Assembly (NCBI GenBank): GCA_032173965.1
Contig: JAVUNC010000004.1
Span: 2,928,501-2,992,500, forward strand
Length of the DNA stretch: 64,000 nt
Direction of reading: 5' to 3'
DNA from: Sitta carolinensis
Lineage: Eukaryota > Chordata > Aves > Passeriformes > Sittidae
Position 1 is the first letter of the stretch; each line of letters opens with the position of its first letter. The position numbers were made by a program, and so were the translations under genes. This document shows, piece after piece, positions 35,318-48,371 of this stretch. The notes beneath the pieces were generated by a model, which saw only the letters and a list, made by a program, of their open reading frames with translations, was not told the origin of the DNA and searched no databases.

Positions 35318-37992
35318 CAGATAGAAGGAAAAAATCCAAACAAACAAAATCAAACAAAAAGAGAACTAACTTTTAAGGAGTTTTAGTATTGCCTGAGGTC
35401 TCAAAAGCATGCTAGGAGAAAGGAATGTACCCTCAGAGATCATTAAACATGTGATTTCTGCCAGGGACTCTGTCCATTTTGTGATTTTGTAATTATGAGT
35501 AAAAATCCATCCGGCACAAGAAAAACACACAAACAAAATTCAACTTAACCTGCAAAGTCCCACACAGGCAGTGACTGAACGCTGGTTCAGATTAAATTCA
35601 GCATTTCTTGTAAGGGAGGAAACTCCAAGCCTTCCCAGCTTTTCACATCAGGATCTGGAGCCCGTGGAAGGGCTGGGCATGGATATCCCAGCCCTGGGAT
35701 GCCCTGAGAGGAGCAGGACTGGGCTGGTGGCTGTGCTGGGCTTCAGGCCCCTTGGAAGAGACTGACACCAGCAGAAACAAAGCACTCGCCTTTCTGTGAG
35801 TGCAGTCATCCCAGGAGAGCACTTCTGAAAGGTTTAGGAAACCTTTTGATTAGAGGGGAAATTGGAAATCCTAGCTACAGATTCTAGCATGTAATAGGCC
35901 AAAACCTGCTGCCACCAAAACTACCCATTTAATTTTTTTTTCCACAGCTCTACCACAAAACGAGTTGCACAGAAAACAAGATTAAGGGGAAGGAAGAACA
36001 GAGAGGGCTGTGAGTGTGGTGTCCCCATCACCTCCACTGAGGATGATCCCAGCTTCAGATAATTCCAGCTTTGTCCAAACCTACCTCAGAGAAAGCCCTG
36101 TGCTCTCCTATTTTATCTGATTTCTCTTTAGAGATGACATGACTGGGTGCTAATTTTGATGCATCTCGACACCTAACAAGGCTCCTGATCCTACAAGTAG
36201 TGCAAGGTGCCTTTCCCATACTTTCCAGCCCTCATTCTTCCTTGAAAATCTGCAGCAGACAAGGATTTAGTCCAGCAGTCTAAAATAGTCATTGTGCCAC
36301 TGAAGGATGGTGCCCACACATTTGGTGGTGGAGGGGTTAAACATCACCAACATTCCTTTGCTATTGCTATATAAAAAGAGGAAAAAACCCCAAATAAGTA
36401 GAAACTGGGCCAGTCGAGCCATAATTGAGAGGCTGATCCTTCTCACAAGTCCTGTCTGCAGGGATTTGCAGCAGGGGACACAGGACCCACCCCACAAGGC
36501 AGGTGGGATGTGCAGAGAGCAGATTCCAAACCTGGCTGGAGCATCCTGGAGCCTGCCAGGCCAGGTGAGTTCCAGAGGCAGAGAGGAAAGGCTTGAGGAG
36601 GCAAAGCTTTCCAGGAGCAGCAGGGAGGGGAGATCTGGCAGGCCCACTGCCAATGTAAATTTGCTTTTCTTAGATTATTTAGGGTCTCCCCCTAAATCTT
36701 CCTTGGCCCTGCCTTGTCTAACACTGGCCCTGCCAGAGACACTAATTTTCCCTGCCCCATCTGTTTGGATTTGCTTACTTCCTAATTTATCCAACGCCTA
36801 GCTCCATGGTGGCTAAGCATTTTAATCACAGTGATTAACACACTGAGCAAGAACAAAACAAAAATGGTTAATCAAAGGCTATTAGCAGTGTTTGAATGTC
36901 TAGACGCCGTTTTACACATGAATGCTGGTTAACGATCATCTCCCCAGAACGTTCCCTGATTTATTCCTTCCCCTGCCAGCTCCACAGTTTGCCACCACCA
37001 CGGCAGAGATTTTGACCCATTTGGCACCAGGAGAACACAACACTCTCCTGCAGGAAACACTCAGGCTTTTCAGGCTGCCTGAAGTGCTTCACACACCACC
37101 AGCAATCTCCAGCAAGAGGAAATCCTCAGCTCCATCCCCTCATCCAGTGGGATGGAGATAAAACCTCTGATGCTCTGAACTCCCCGTGCCTCCAACATAA
37201 AGAGGATCCTTCCCAAATCGAGGGGGAAATGCCAAGGAATGTCATTATTAAATGCACCATGTCTTAACCAGCCTTGGTCACACTCAGGTATTAATTATGC
37301 AGGAACATAAGGAGTTGGGGATTAATAAAAGCCCGGGTTTGCTCCTAAAACCCTATATGTGGAACTTTGCACCCCAAAATTACTCTCCAAAAAACAGAGC
37401 CCAGTGCCCAGCTGGGAAAGAGAACTCCCTTGCGTGATGGAATGTCTGTCCACAAAAAGGCTCAAGGACTGCTCACAGGGATACACAAGGAAAGGAAGGG
37501 ATGCCCTAATACCTGGACAAAGCATTAATTCAGGAAGCCCAGACCTCTAAGAATGAGTTATGCGTGCAGGGAAAGTGTCTTATCTATGTTTGTAAAGCCC
37601 TGTGTAAATTAACAGTCTTGCACAAACAGGATTTAAAACAAAAATACAAGTGCAGCAACAGGGTTTATGGCTTTAAATACATCTCCAGTGGTTTAGGCTG
37701 TGAGCACAGCGCTCAGTGGTTTATTTACGAGTCACAGCAGCTTCAAGTAAAGCAGAACTGTAGGTTTGCTGGGAATTTTTTATAGTTAATACAAATAAAA
37801 GCGACCAAAAAAGTTTGGCCACTTCCAATTCTGCGGTCTTCAGCTAGTCCTTCTGTCACTGAGTTTTCTCTGAGGTCCCTTTGGCCATGTAAGTTTTATT
37901 TTTCTTATAAAATAAGACCCCACAGCTGCAGTACTGGGCTCTGGGCAGGTTCTGGGTTCAAAAGGCTCCAGTAAAAGCTGAGTGCTGGGTGA
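35317..37992. other. Unique stretch without recognised features
   Basis: About 2.7 kb beyond the A42 tract. No CR1 and no coding similarity recognised. Confidence 0.5.
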
Positions 37993-38055
37993 ATCATAGA
38001 ACCATTAAGGTTGGAAAAGATCTGTAAGACCACAGATTCCAACAGCTAACCACAG
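37993..38055 (-). mobile_element. CR1 3' terminal fragment, second tail class
   Basis: ATCATAGAACCATTAAGGTTGG then AAAAGATCTGTAAGACCAC; about 60 bp. Confidence 0.7.
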
Positions 38056-38867
38056 CCATGATAATCAGTAAATTTAAAAATGCCACAGTCCCATACCAGC
38101 ACACACACAGCCATCTCCCTCAGAATAACAAAGGTTTACTTGGTGGTAAACTGGAAGGAAATTGAATGAGCAGCACAAGGAATTACCCTTATTCTACCAG
38201 GTTTTTACCTCCCTTTTCCAGACAATTTTCAATCCAGGTATATTATCATTTTAACTCAACCTTTCCTATCCTTGGAAGGGTATGTTTACAGCAAAACAGC
38301 AGTTTTGGGGGTTTATCTCTGATGAAATCCTATGAAAACACCTATCCAAAGTCCCAGTGCTGTGCAAAAGAGAAGAGGCATCTCAAGATGGACCTCAATT
38401 AGCTCGGTCAAACCACATCTCCAGTCACTTAAGTCCCTTCAAACAGCATTACCAGCCACAGGAAGCAATAACCACGCTGAATCTGCACATTAGTGATTTA
38501 AAAAGCCTGGCTGGTAGATCCTTACATTGACCACCCCAGCTTTCCACCAGTTCTACTCCACAGTTGACTGTTTACTTATAATTTACTATCCAGGTGTCTC
38601 TGGGACAACTTAATACACTGTGATAGTCTCTCATCTCTTCCCTGCTAATGAAGGCAATAAATAACTACAGTAAGCACTCCAATCAATATTACACTCCGCT
38701 CACATCCCGGAGAACACGAGGTCTGTGGCCTGCAATCCTGCTGGAGATGGAAAGTCTCCCTGGGATCTACTCAGTGCTCAGGCAGAGCAGGTGGATTAGC
38801 AGCACAAGGTCTGTGTGCTCCAAAGGGCTGGGAAGGCACCTGCAGCTCATAGCTCCATGTATCAAGT

Positions 38868-39122
38868 GAGGGACAAGAATGGTTTTGAACTAAAAGAGGG
38901 GAGATTTAAGGTGGATAATAGGAAAAAAGTCTTCCCTGTGAGGGTGGTGAGGCCCTGGCACAGGGTGCCCAGAGCAGCTGTGGCTGCCCCTGGATCCCTG
39001 GAAGTGTCCAAGGCCAGGCTGGAGCAACCAGGGCTAGTGGAAGGTGTCCCTGCCCATGGCAGGGGCTGGAATGAGATGATCTTTGAGGTCCCTTCCAATC
39101 CAAACCATTCCATGATTGTATG
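38868..39122 (+). mobile_element. CR1 LINE 3' fragment
   Basis: GGTTTTGAACTAAAAGAGGGG through CCCTGTGAGGGTGGTGAGG to AATCCAAACCATTCCATG ATTG. Confidence 0.9.
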
Positions 39123-39985
39123 AAGAGACATCCAAGTTTTATGCACTCTGTGAACAATCCTAAAGATCCATTTGTGATCTGAGAAAATAAATTAATTTAA
39201 TGGGAAAATGCCATTAACTGCATGAAATGAAAAGGCTGCAGCTGCTTGGAATTTTCCTTCCTACAATGCAGAATCACAGAAAACTCTCGTGATCCCGCAT
39301 TCAACTGCTTTTTCCTTTTGTCTCCTGCCCTTACAAACTCAGAACAACTTCACCCAAGACTTCAGGCTGCCTCCTGTTGAAGCAGTGATATTCCTCAATT
39401 CATCCAGCAGCTCTCCACCTTCTGCCTGAGCCGCTCCTGCACCGCCAGCCCCGTGGCACGAGCCAGACCCCGCTATCACGACTGAAATGAGACACAGAGC
39501 TGTTCTTTCCAAACACCCCCTCTGAGATCAGCCATTACTGCACCCCTTGGTACCCTCCCAGGGAATATTTAGCCAGCCTGTCTCCTTGCAGTGCCCACTC
39601 TCTCTCCTCAGTGCTTGCCCCCTTCCAGGACTTTTCCTCGAATCCCGCTGTACACCTCGGAGCCAGGATCACAACCTGCTGCAGAGAAATCTGCAGGGAC
39701 CACTTCTCCCCAGAGCCTGCAGGGAGTTACTCCAAGTGGTAAAAGATGAGAAAAAGCAGAGAAACCACAACTAATGACTCATCTCAGAGACGAGCTTTGC
39801 GGCTGAAGCTGTTCCTAGTGTAAAATCACCTCTGTTCCATCAGCACGAGTATCCCATGTGGGAGACAGGATTTGATCCAAAGGGAATCCTGCTTTCCTTG
39901 GGGCTCTCTCCTCTTCCCAGCTCAGCTCTCTGTGCACCAGCTGCAGAGAGCACAGGCAGTTTTAAAATGCAATTTTACTTTCTAG

Positions 39986-40072
39986 AAAGGTGTCCCTCCC
40001 CACAGCAGGGGGCTGGAACTGTAGGAGCTTTAAGGTGCCTTCCAACCCAAACCATCCCAGGATTCTATGTTT
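39986..40072 (+). mobile_element. CR1 3' terminal fragment
   Basis: AGGTGTCCCTCCCCACAGC to CAACCCAAACCATCCCAGG ATTCTATG. Confidence 0.85.
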
Positions 40073-40537
40073 CAATAAAATCCTTCTCACTAAAACACCC
40101 TTTGACTGCAGAGTAAATAACACATTCACACTAAAAGTTCTGACAAGAGTATTTTCTCTATACATATTCCCGAAGCCAAATACACACAAAACATAATCAC
40201 CCAATAAAAATATCATTGAATCCAACTGTCAACACTGACACCACACTGGTTCCTGGAAAGCTGACTTTGGAATATTCAGTACCTTGCTTCACGAAAAAAT
40301 AAAGAGTGTCCACAATTAATCCATGGAAAGGGTTTTGCTGCACAGGTATTTTCTCTCTCTGCAAGGGGCAGAAAGAGACTCACCCCGCTGGTTTCAGTTC
40401 TTTGGGATAACTTGCTGTATGTCATTCCACAGAGGAATCTGCATGAAATCAAACCAAACCCAACAAACAGCCCCCAATAAAACAACTGTAGTTTTCCCAC
40501 TCTCATTATTTCCAGGAAAACAGTCTCAAGCCCTCAG

Positions 40538-40623
40538 AATTCACAGAATGGTCTGGGTTGAAAGGGACCTTGAAAATCATCCAGATCCAACCCCCTGCCA
40601 TAAGCAGGGAACCTCCCATTAGA
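40538..40623 (-). mobile_element. CR1 3' terminal fragment
   Basis: AATTCACAGAATGGTCTGGG to CCCCTGCCATAAGCAGGG. Confidence 0.85.
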
Positions 40624-41019
40624 AGATCCATATGTGGCAATCTTCCTAATGAAAAGAGCAAGGAGACCCCAAGCAAAGCAAAATATTAAAAAAAAAAAAA
40701 AGAAAATTAAAGAAAATTTTGCCAAGCTCCAAAACCCCTCAAGGACTAAAGCATCTATCGTGGACTATAAACTACCTCCTGCCAGGAACTTTTAAGGCCA
40801 CAAATGCCTGATATGATGGCACAAGAACCTGGAGGAAATCAGGACATACCTGCCCAGCTCCAACTCCTTTTCCTGGGCCAGCTGTGCTCTTTTCTGCTCG
40901 CCATCAGAAAGAAGATAATGAGCTGCACGGTGCTTTGGCCTGAGATCTCTGAAGGTACTTTCCTATACTGCCAGAAAGGCTCTTTCAAGCATTGTGAACT
41001 GTTTTCAGTAACTGATAAA

Positions 41020-41022
<3 letters not shown>

Positions 41023-41056
<34 letters not shown>

Positions 41057-41069
41057 AAGAAAGAAAAGG
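41023..41069. repeat. Poly(A) tract of 32 bases followed by (GAAA)3
   Basis: A run of 32 A then GAAAGAAAGAAAA. No source element or coding remnant recognised upstream. Confidence 0.95.
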
Positions 41070-41962
41070 TGTTTAAACGCTTAAATCAGAACTACTTTAA
41101 AAACACCAAACATTGCCATTGCTTTGGGTTCCTTCCTTTAATTCCAGCAGTTATTACGGATCACAGGGAGCTGTGCACAAAAGCTGGTTATCCCTGTCAG
41201 CCTGAGCCCTGAACCGTTCAGGACATGGAGTTACTTCTTTAATTCACCAAAGGCATGGAGGAACAAGTGCAGGACACCCCAGGAAGGGCCCCCATCAAAG
41301 GCACAGCAGAGCTGGGTCAGGAAGGACAGCCTCATTTAGATAATCCCACTGGCTTGACCCAAAGAGATACAACTTTATCAGGTAACAGAGCTCCTGTGAG
41401 GGGGAAAAAAGACTGAGATCACAAACTGACAAAAGCTGACTTTGCTGACTGAATCCAGAGGTTTCAGATGTATCTGACACTTCACTGCTGTGGCTGAATG
41501 GGAACGTGCATAGAGGAAAATAACGTCTGCACCACAGAACTAGGTAAACAGCCTCTTTTAAAGCAGGAATTCCTTCTTCTAACTCTATTCCTATGATTAA
41601 GAAGAGTAAGAGATACCCTTTAATGGACAAATAATTTCTGTGTTATCAGGAGAATCATGGGCAAAACGATGTGGGAGCAAATTTTATGCCTGGGAAGGTG
41701 AATTTTCATGGTCATTCCCTGCTCCTGTGAGGGAGGCTTTCTAAAGTTCAGTAACACCACATTCAGTAAAACCAGCCTTGGTTTGTCAAGCCTTTAAGCT
41801 GCATTTCTATTTTGAATCTTGTCATTTATTAAAAAGCCAGAGGTACCCAAACTCCAAAAACCCGAAACCTTCTGAGGCAACCCCAGCAGATGAAGGGCAG
41901 GGAGAGTCAGCCGTGGACAGGTATCCTATTTCATAGGTGATCCAAGAGATTGGCACACTTTG

Positions 41963-42292
41963 AAGCCTGAACTACCTGACAGGAGGTTGTGGACAGCTTG
42001 GGGTCAGTCTCTTCTTCCACATAACAAGTGACAGCATGAGAGGAAGCGGCCTCAAGTTGTGCCAGGGGAGGTTTAGACTGGAAATTAGGAACTACTTCTT
42101 CACCAAAAGAGCAGTCAAACATTGGGAAAGGCTGCCCAGGACAGGAGGAGTCACCATCCCTGGTGCTACTTAAAAGCCCTGTGGCTGTGGCACTTGGGGA
42201 CATGGCTCAGTGGTGGCCTTGGCAGTGCTGGGAATGGTTGGACTCGATGATCTTCGAGGGTTTTCCCAAGCCTAGCAATTCTCTGTTCCTGA
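41963..42292 (+). mobile_element. CR1 LINE 3' fragment, second tail class
   Basis: CTACCTGACAGGAGGTTGTG, GGCCTCAAGTTGTGCCAGG and GGTTGGACTCGATGATCTTC; terminal TTTTCCCAAGCCTAGCAATTC. Confidence 0.9.
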
Positions 42293-42500
42293 GGTTAATA
42301 AAATGCTGCAGTTCCTGGGTTTCTGCCACTCGGTTCCATAAATGCAGCCCAACCCCAGAGACACTCCATTTCAAAGCAGCAATGGCCACAGCAACTCAGG
42401 ACACTGATGGCACAGAACCCCTGGGTTTGGGGACAAGAAAGGATCCAAATAAAACACTTCATCCAACTTCAACAATAATGAAGAAAACAGTACCTTCCAA

Positions 42501-42903
42501 GCTGGGAAGGGGCTGGAGCCCCAGGAGCAGCTGAGGGAGCTGGAAAGGGGCTCAGCCTGGAGTAGAGGAGGCTCAGGGGGGCCCTTCTGGCTCTGCACAA
42601 CTCCTGACAGGAGGGGACAGCCAGGGGGGATTGGGCTCTGCTCCCAGGGAACAGGGACAGGAAAAGAGGAAACAACCTCAAGTCACACCAGGGAAGGTTT
42701 AGGCTGGACATCAGGAAGAATTTCTTCCCTGAAGGGATGGTCAGGCATCAGGAGGGGCTGCCCAGGGAGGTTTGGCGTCCCCATCCCTGGAGGTGTCCAA
42801 GGGGTGACTGGATGTGCCACTCGGTGACAAGGTGGGGTCAGTCACAGGTTGGACTCGATGGTCTTGGAGCTCTTTTCCAACCTGAATAATTCTGTGATTC
42901 AAG
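42501..42903 (+). mobile_element. CR1 LINE 3' fragment, second tail class
   Basis: GGGCTGGAGCCCCAGGAGC start, complete to TTCCAACCTGAATAATTCTG TGATTC. It follows a same-strand CR1 by about 210 bp. Confidence 0.9.
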
Positions 42904-43418
42904 AATTCTGTGAAAAGCTGAACACACTTCCACAGAAGGAAAAGGGTGAAGAGCAGAAAACAGATGAGGGGCACAGCCAAAGGAAGAGGACAGGATACCT
43001 CATCTCAGAGCTCCTGACAGGTGCCAGTGTCCCACCTGCCTCACAAACAAGACCACAAACTTGCCCTTACGGTTAACACAGATTTAGTGTCCTACTGAAA
43101 GGCTTCCTCCTGTAAAAAGGACTGGAAGAGAAGTAAGTATATTTAAAGGAGTTTGAGCAGTAAAAATTTCCAGGTTTATGACGGTGAAACTGTTCCTAAG
43201 AATGCAGACTCCTATTCTGAGTGACTAACAGATGTTTTCACGGAGGATTTAGGACAGGAAGAATAGAAATGCACTGATAATGGCAGCCTAATGAAGCTTA
43301 GTCCTCAGTTAATTCACACAACCAATTAATCCTATATCTAGAGGAAAGCGGGAGCAAGGCAAGAACCCTTTTGCTGACCATTAAGGAGCAGTGCTAGGCA
43401 GAATATCCACTCTAAATA

Positions 43419-43467
43419 TCATGGAATCGTGCAATGGTTTGGGTTGGAAAGCAACTTTAAAGATCAT
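43419..43467 (-). mobile_element. CR1 3' terminal fragment
   Basis: About 50 bp: ATCATGGAATCGTGCAATGG then GGTTGGAAAGCAACTTTAAAG. Confidence 0.75.
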
Positions 43468-45865
43468 AAATATGTGCATTTTCATCCTTAATTAGGGCTG
43501 AGGTCTTTTATGAGCCTCACAGCAACACACAAGGTCCCAGCACCAGATCCCAACCAGGCACAATTCCCCAATCTCAGCCTGGCTCCACCAGAAGTCAGGA
43601 TCCTTAAATAGCTTCCTACTTCAGTGAGACCCATATTCCATGTGGGAATCAGCTCTAAATAATGATTTTTTTAATTAGTATATCTTCACTCATCAATTCC
43701 TACTTCAAATTCCTCAGCAGAATTATTCAAAAACAAATATTCCAAATTAAAAGTCTGATTTTCTCACCGTTCTCCTCAAAAAAACAGTTTCAGGATGGCA
43801 AAAGCAATTCATTCAAAGTAAATGGAGGAGGTGTGAACCTCCCAGTGCCTCAGACACCTTTGTCAGGAGTGCTGCTTCACAAATAAATCCCCTAATCCCC
43901 TGAAAAAGGGGGGAAATAATCCAGTCCCAGGCAAAGAAGTTGGCAAAGCCACCAGAAATTCAACTTAACCCCTGAATTCAAACTCCCTGCTGCAGTTACA
44001 CAGCTCCTGACAACTGCAGGAAATCAGGAAAACTGACATTTTTTTCCTCTCAGAACACACTTAAATATCAACAAGAAAAATAGAAGAATTAGAAATAATT
44101 TGCCTTCACTGATAAAAAATTGGTCACTTCCCAGGAATGTCAAGGAGCTGGTTCCTGGCGAAAGGAGCAGCAGGGAATTACAGAGAGATCTGTGTGTTCA
44201 AACAGAAAATTCAGTGGTTTGTTGCAGGCAGAGCTTGATCACAACCAAAAAAAAATAATGAGAGCCATTAACGAAGCTCCAATTGTGTAACAAACCATAC
44301 CAGGGAGAAAAGAAACAGCAAAACCCCAAATGTTTGGATAAATGGGATTATGAAACTCCAGAGCAGTAAAACAAAGACTAAGAACACAAATGGTAATAAA
44401 GCATCATTAAAGGTGCTGTTTTGAAGCACTGCTGAGGTACAGGTAAATGTCAGGTTACCCAGGCAGAGTTTTAGTACTCAAAAGCAATGTTTAATCTGAT
44501 TTTTTGCTCTCCTGAATCTCTGGATGGAAGATATTCCCCTTACTTCAAGATAATTTTTATTTTCCTATGAGGATAAGCAGGTTTTATTCAGCCCCTTCTC
44601 AGACATGGGGCACTATGAGAATGGACCAAGCACTAAGACCAACCCTACAGGGGTCATTTGTCCTTTGTGTTCACTGCCTGACAAACAGATTTCAAACTGG
44701 GCTTTGCATCTCCATCAGAAAAACCACAGCAATTTTAGAGCGAGCCGAGGAAATGCTGGAGAATATCTGAATTTAGGGATGCCAAGATTTTCCCACAATA
44801 AAACCGGGCAGATCAACCATAATTTTTTGCAAAATTATAAATGACACCTTAAGTCCGGGCTGGCTTCACCTACTGAGGGATGATTAAGCTGCAAATCTAC
44901 AATTACTTCTAATCTTAAATAACTGATAGGATTTGAACTCCCAACATACAGTAGCTCAGATGTGATATTACTGGGAGCTTTTTGAAGCCAATCAATAACT
45001 ATTAAAGCTGGATCCCATCAGCTACCACCAGGTATTAGCCACTTTCTCAATATTTCAAGGATTCAGTTATTCTTAGCTACAGTTAAAGTAGTAAAATGAA
45101 GTGGTCTCATACTGACACTGCGATAAATACGAGATTAAATATAGAACAAATTTATTACTCCCCGAAGTCCTACTGAGTGTCCTGATTTTTTTTTTTTTTT
45201 TCTGTATCCACAACAATCTGGTTTACTTTGATGTTTTATTATCCCAGATCTAAAGCTCACGATTGAAAAGCAAAGCCAGCGCTGGTTCAAAGAACCCAAG
45301 CCCAGCCAGGCCGGGGGAAGGGAACAAATTCCAAAGGGAAGGTGGGGATGGCGGAGCCGGCCCTGTGACAGCCGTCATGCCCCACTTAGAGCAAGTGGCA
45401 CTCACAGGCGAGTGATTTGTGACACTGAGCGTGTGTGACACGGCGCAGCACCCCTGCAGTGCCGCGGGCTGCCGGAGGATCGTGCCTGCAGGAGCCGACT
45501 TTTCCTAATACCCTGCGCTTTGAAGAAAGCGGAATAATCAACCCATTTTTAAAGCACTGGTTTGAAGGGCTCCGAGGAGTTTGAAAGGAAAGCAGTTAAT
45601 TACTTGGCTCGCTTGAAAAATAAATTAACCCACAAATTAGAGTCGGGATGGGTGTGGGTGATGATGGGTGACCCCAGAAGTGCGTGTTTTTGGCACGCTG
45701 CACGTCCTGAGCTCCCAAGGATGGTCCCAGTTTAACCCCGGCGGGTCCTCCCTGAGGAGCAAAGCACTCTGGAAAACAGCAGGAGCAACAAACCACATCC
45801 TCCTCCACCAGCATCCGAGCAGGATGAGTCCACGAGGACTCGAGTGTTTGGCTCTCAGCTAAATT
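43468..45865. other. Unique stretch, CpG-bearing at its right end
   Basis: AT-rich to about 45240. Then 45250-45500 holds several CpGs and a GCCGCGGGCTGCCGG core, with no gene recognised. Confidence 0.45.
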
Positions 45866-45988
45866 CCCTGGAAGTGCTCAAGGGCAGGCTGGTCAGGGCT
45901 TGGAGGGGTCCCTGCCCGTCAGAGGAGACTGGAACTGGATGAGCTTTAAGGTCCCTTCCAACCCAAACCACTCTGTCATTCCATGATT
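45866..45988 (+). mobile_element. CR1 3' terminal fragment
   Basis: CCCTGGAAGTGCTCAAGGGC to CAACCCAAACCACTCTGTC ATTCC. Confidence 0.85.
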
Positions 45989-46070
45989 TATGGAATTAAT
46001 TAATTAATGTGTTGGCATTTCTCCACTCTCCCCACCTGGGATTCACCACTGAGCAACAATTCCCAAGTGG

Positions 46071-46073
<3 letters not shown>

Positions 46074-46135
<62 letters not shown>

Positions 46136-46150
46136 ATATATATATATATA
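46074..46150. repeat. (TA)n(CA)n(TA)n compound microsatellite
   Basis: About 18 TA steps to 46110, then 12 CA units to 46134, then about 7 more TA steps. The flanking TA blocks are self-complementary and could pair across the CA block. Confidence 0.95.
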
Positions 46151-46782
46151 ATAAAAGATATAGGTCCAATATAACTCTCCCAAAGATGACCATGACACTC
46201 TAATCCAATGAAAGGATTAGATTGGTGCACACAACAGGAGTCACAAAATAAATTTAGTCTCAAACAGGTGAATTTGATGGCCATGTCCAAAAGCTAGGAG
46301 TGGATTTTGCTGGAGACTCTGACAGGCTGGATACACCTTCATCAGCTTGGAAAAACAAGCTCACACTCTCATAAGAAAATAAAAATTAACCTTAAGTAAT
46401 GGGAACATTTTCCTTCTGATGTGCTGCATCCTTCTGGGCTCCTCCTTGTCTGCTAGGCAGGGATGCTGTTGCCCTCACAGCCCAACCAGCACAGGATCAT
46501 CCCTGGGACCTACAAGCCCTCATCTCAAGAAGTACCACCAGAACCATTCCTGGGTGGTGTCCTGGAGGCACCTACCCTCTCCCAAAAGCCAAGAAAGCTT
46601 AATGTGACAGAAAGATCCACGCTGTGCAGCCCATCTCAGAGCCAGAGGGCAAATCCTGCCACTGCCAAGCTCCCAAGAGAAGATGTGGCCACTGAAGATG
46701 AGTTCCTGGCAAGTGAGATGAAGAGGGCTCTATCCTTGATCAGTGCACATGGCTGGACTTTTAGATGGAACCACAAAAAGGG

Positions 46783-46864
46783 AAAGGTGTCCGTGCCTGT
46801 GGCAAGGGGTTGGAACAAGATGATCTTTAAGGTCCCTTGCAGCCCAAACCACTCTGAGATCACT
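46783..46864 (+). mobile_element. CR1 3' terminal fragment
   Basis: AAGGTGTCCGTGCCTGTGG to CAGCCCAAACCACTCTGAG. Confidence 0.85.
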
Positions 46865-46929
46865 GAAGGGCTCTGGTATCATCCCAGAGCGAGCTGCAGC
46901 ACACGTGGGGCTGGAGCCTTGGCCGGCGT

Positions 46930-47390
46930 CAGTGGCACGATGCATTTATGTCAGCGAGTGACAAGGGGCGCGGAGTGACAAGGACTAAGGTAAGATTAAG
47001 CATTCAGGAGCAGAGCGTGTCCTTCACTCCAACAAGGGCGCCGGAGCCTTATCGCGCTGCCTCCCGGCGCGGCCGCGCGCCCAGGCACAGCCTCAACCTC
47101 CGGCCCCGGCTCCCACGCACATCACTTGGCAAGGCTCTGCTGCAGCTTCTCCCAAGGAAAACATTCCCTCCCCAGCCCAGCCGTAACAAACGCTGGGAAA
47201 CTGAGCCCTGAGACGACCTCGCGCTGCGTTGCCGACATGTCGGCGTGCCAGGCTCCGTGTGGTGACCTCACAGCCCAATGGGAGCACCTTCCCTGCGTTG
47301 GGGAGTCTTCCACGAGGGAGGAACTGATGGATTTCTGCAGCCGGCGGTGCTCGGAGAGTCGTCAGTGCACGCTGTTCCAAATTATTTCCA
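46930..47390. promoter_or_regulatory. Intronic CpG-rich islet
   Basis: Local GC and CpG rise (GCGCGGCCGCGCGCCC at about 47070, many further CpGs) far from the main island, 11-12 kb downstream of XKR6 exon 1. It contains a CCAAT box (CCCAATGGG, about 47276) and a TGACCTCA half-site, and passes into AT-rich CTAATTAATATTCATAAAC. It could be an internal promoter or enhancer; no exon recognised. Confidence 0.35.
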
Positions 47391-48137
47391 TTTCTAATTA
47401 ATATTCATAAACAAGCCACAATACTGCGCCTTCCATCAGCCGTCACACACCACCCACGCTAGATGAAAGGACAACTACACGAGATAAGCAGTTTATTGGA
47501 TCAAAAGTCCCCTTTAGACGAGGAGACAGCTACTGCAACAGCCTCCAACTGATAGCATCCCATCACATGGAGGGAGTATCAGCAAATCTCCCTCTTTAAA
47601 CCCGAGATTCAGCACACGGAATGCACAACGCAATTATGATGTTAATTTAGCTGCATTTTGCTGCCTGCTTGAGGCTTGAGCTGAAGGGAGGAACTTTGGT
47701 TTGAAGAGCTGCCACTGAAAATGGCTACTTAAAAAAACTCAGTTAACACCCAATTATACATCAGCTTTCGAGTTTAATTCCCTGCTGTCAGCACCACGCT
47801 CACCTGGCTGGTTTTGGGCAAGGCCTCTGCCCTTCAGCTTTTGCCTTTACCAACCATCCACATCTTGCTCCGGCAGGATCCTGAGGGAACTTTACCTGTC
47901 CTCCTCCCCAAACTCTGTTTAGGTCTCAAGAAAACAAGGATCTCACCTGCTTGCACAGAACATGGCCTGGGAATAACACCTGTTGCTGTCCCTGCATGGG
48001 CAGAAATTAATCAAAAAGGCACTTGACATTCACATCAAGCCCATGCAGGATGACAGAAGACACTGAGACTGTAACATCACATTCCCCCCTCTCCACTGAT
48101 GGGAATCAAGTGTTTCCCAGCTTTACACTGAAAGACA

Positions 48138-48371
48138 GTAGGCTTAGTTTGGATACTGGGGAAAAAATTCTCCCCTGTGAGGGTGCTGAGGCCCTGGCAC
48201 AGGGTGCTCAAAGAAGCTGTGGCTGCTCCTGGATCCCTGGAAGTGTCCAAGGCCAGGCTGGATGGGGCTTGGAGTAACGTGGGATAGAGGAGGGTGTCTC
48301 TGCCCATTGTAAAGGGTTGGAATGATCCTTAGAGACCCTTTGAACCCAAATCATCCCAGAATTCCACGATT
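48138..48371 (+). mobile_element. CR1 LINE 3' fragment
   Basis: GTAGGCTTAGTTTGGATACTG to GAACCCAAATCATCCCAG AATTCCACGATT. Confidence 0.9.

Noticed and set aside
46949..47401. Short ORFs in the 46.9-47.4 kb islet as a coding first exon
   Set aside because: No family resemblance and no convincing donor in frame; base composition explains them.
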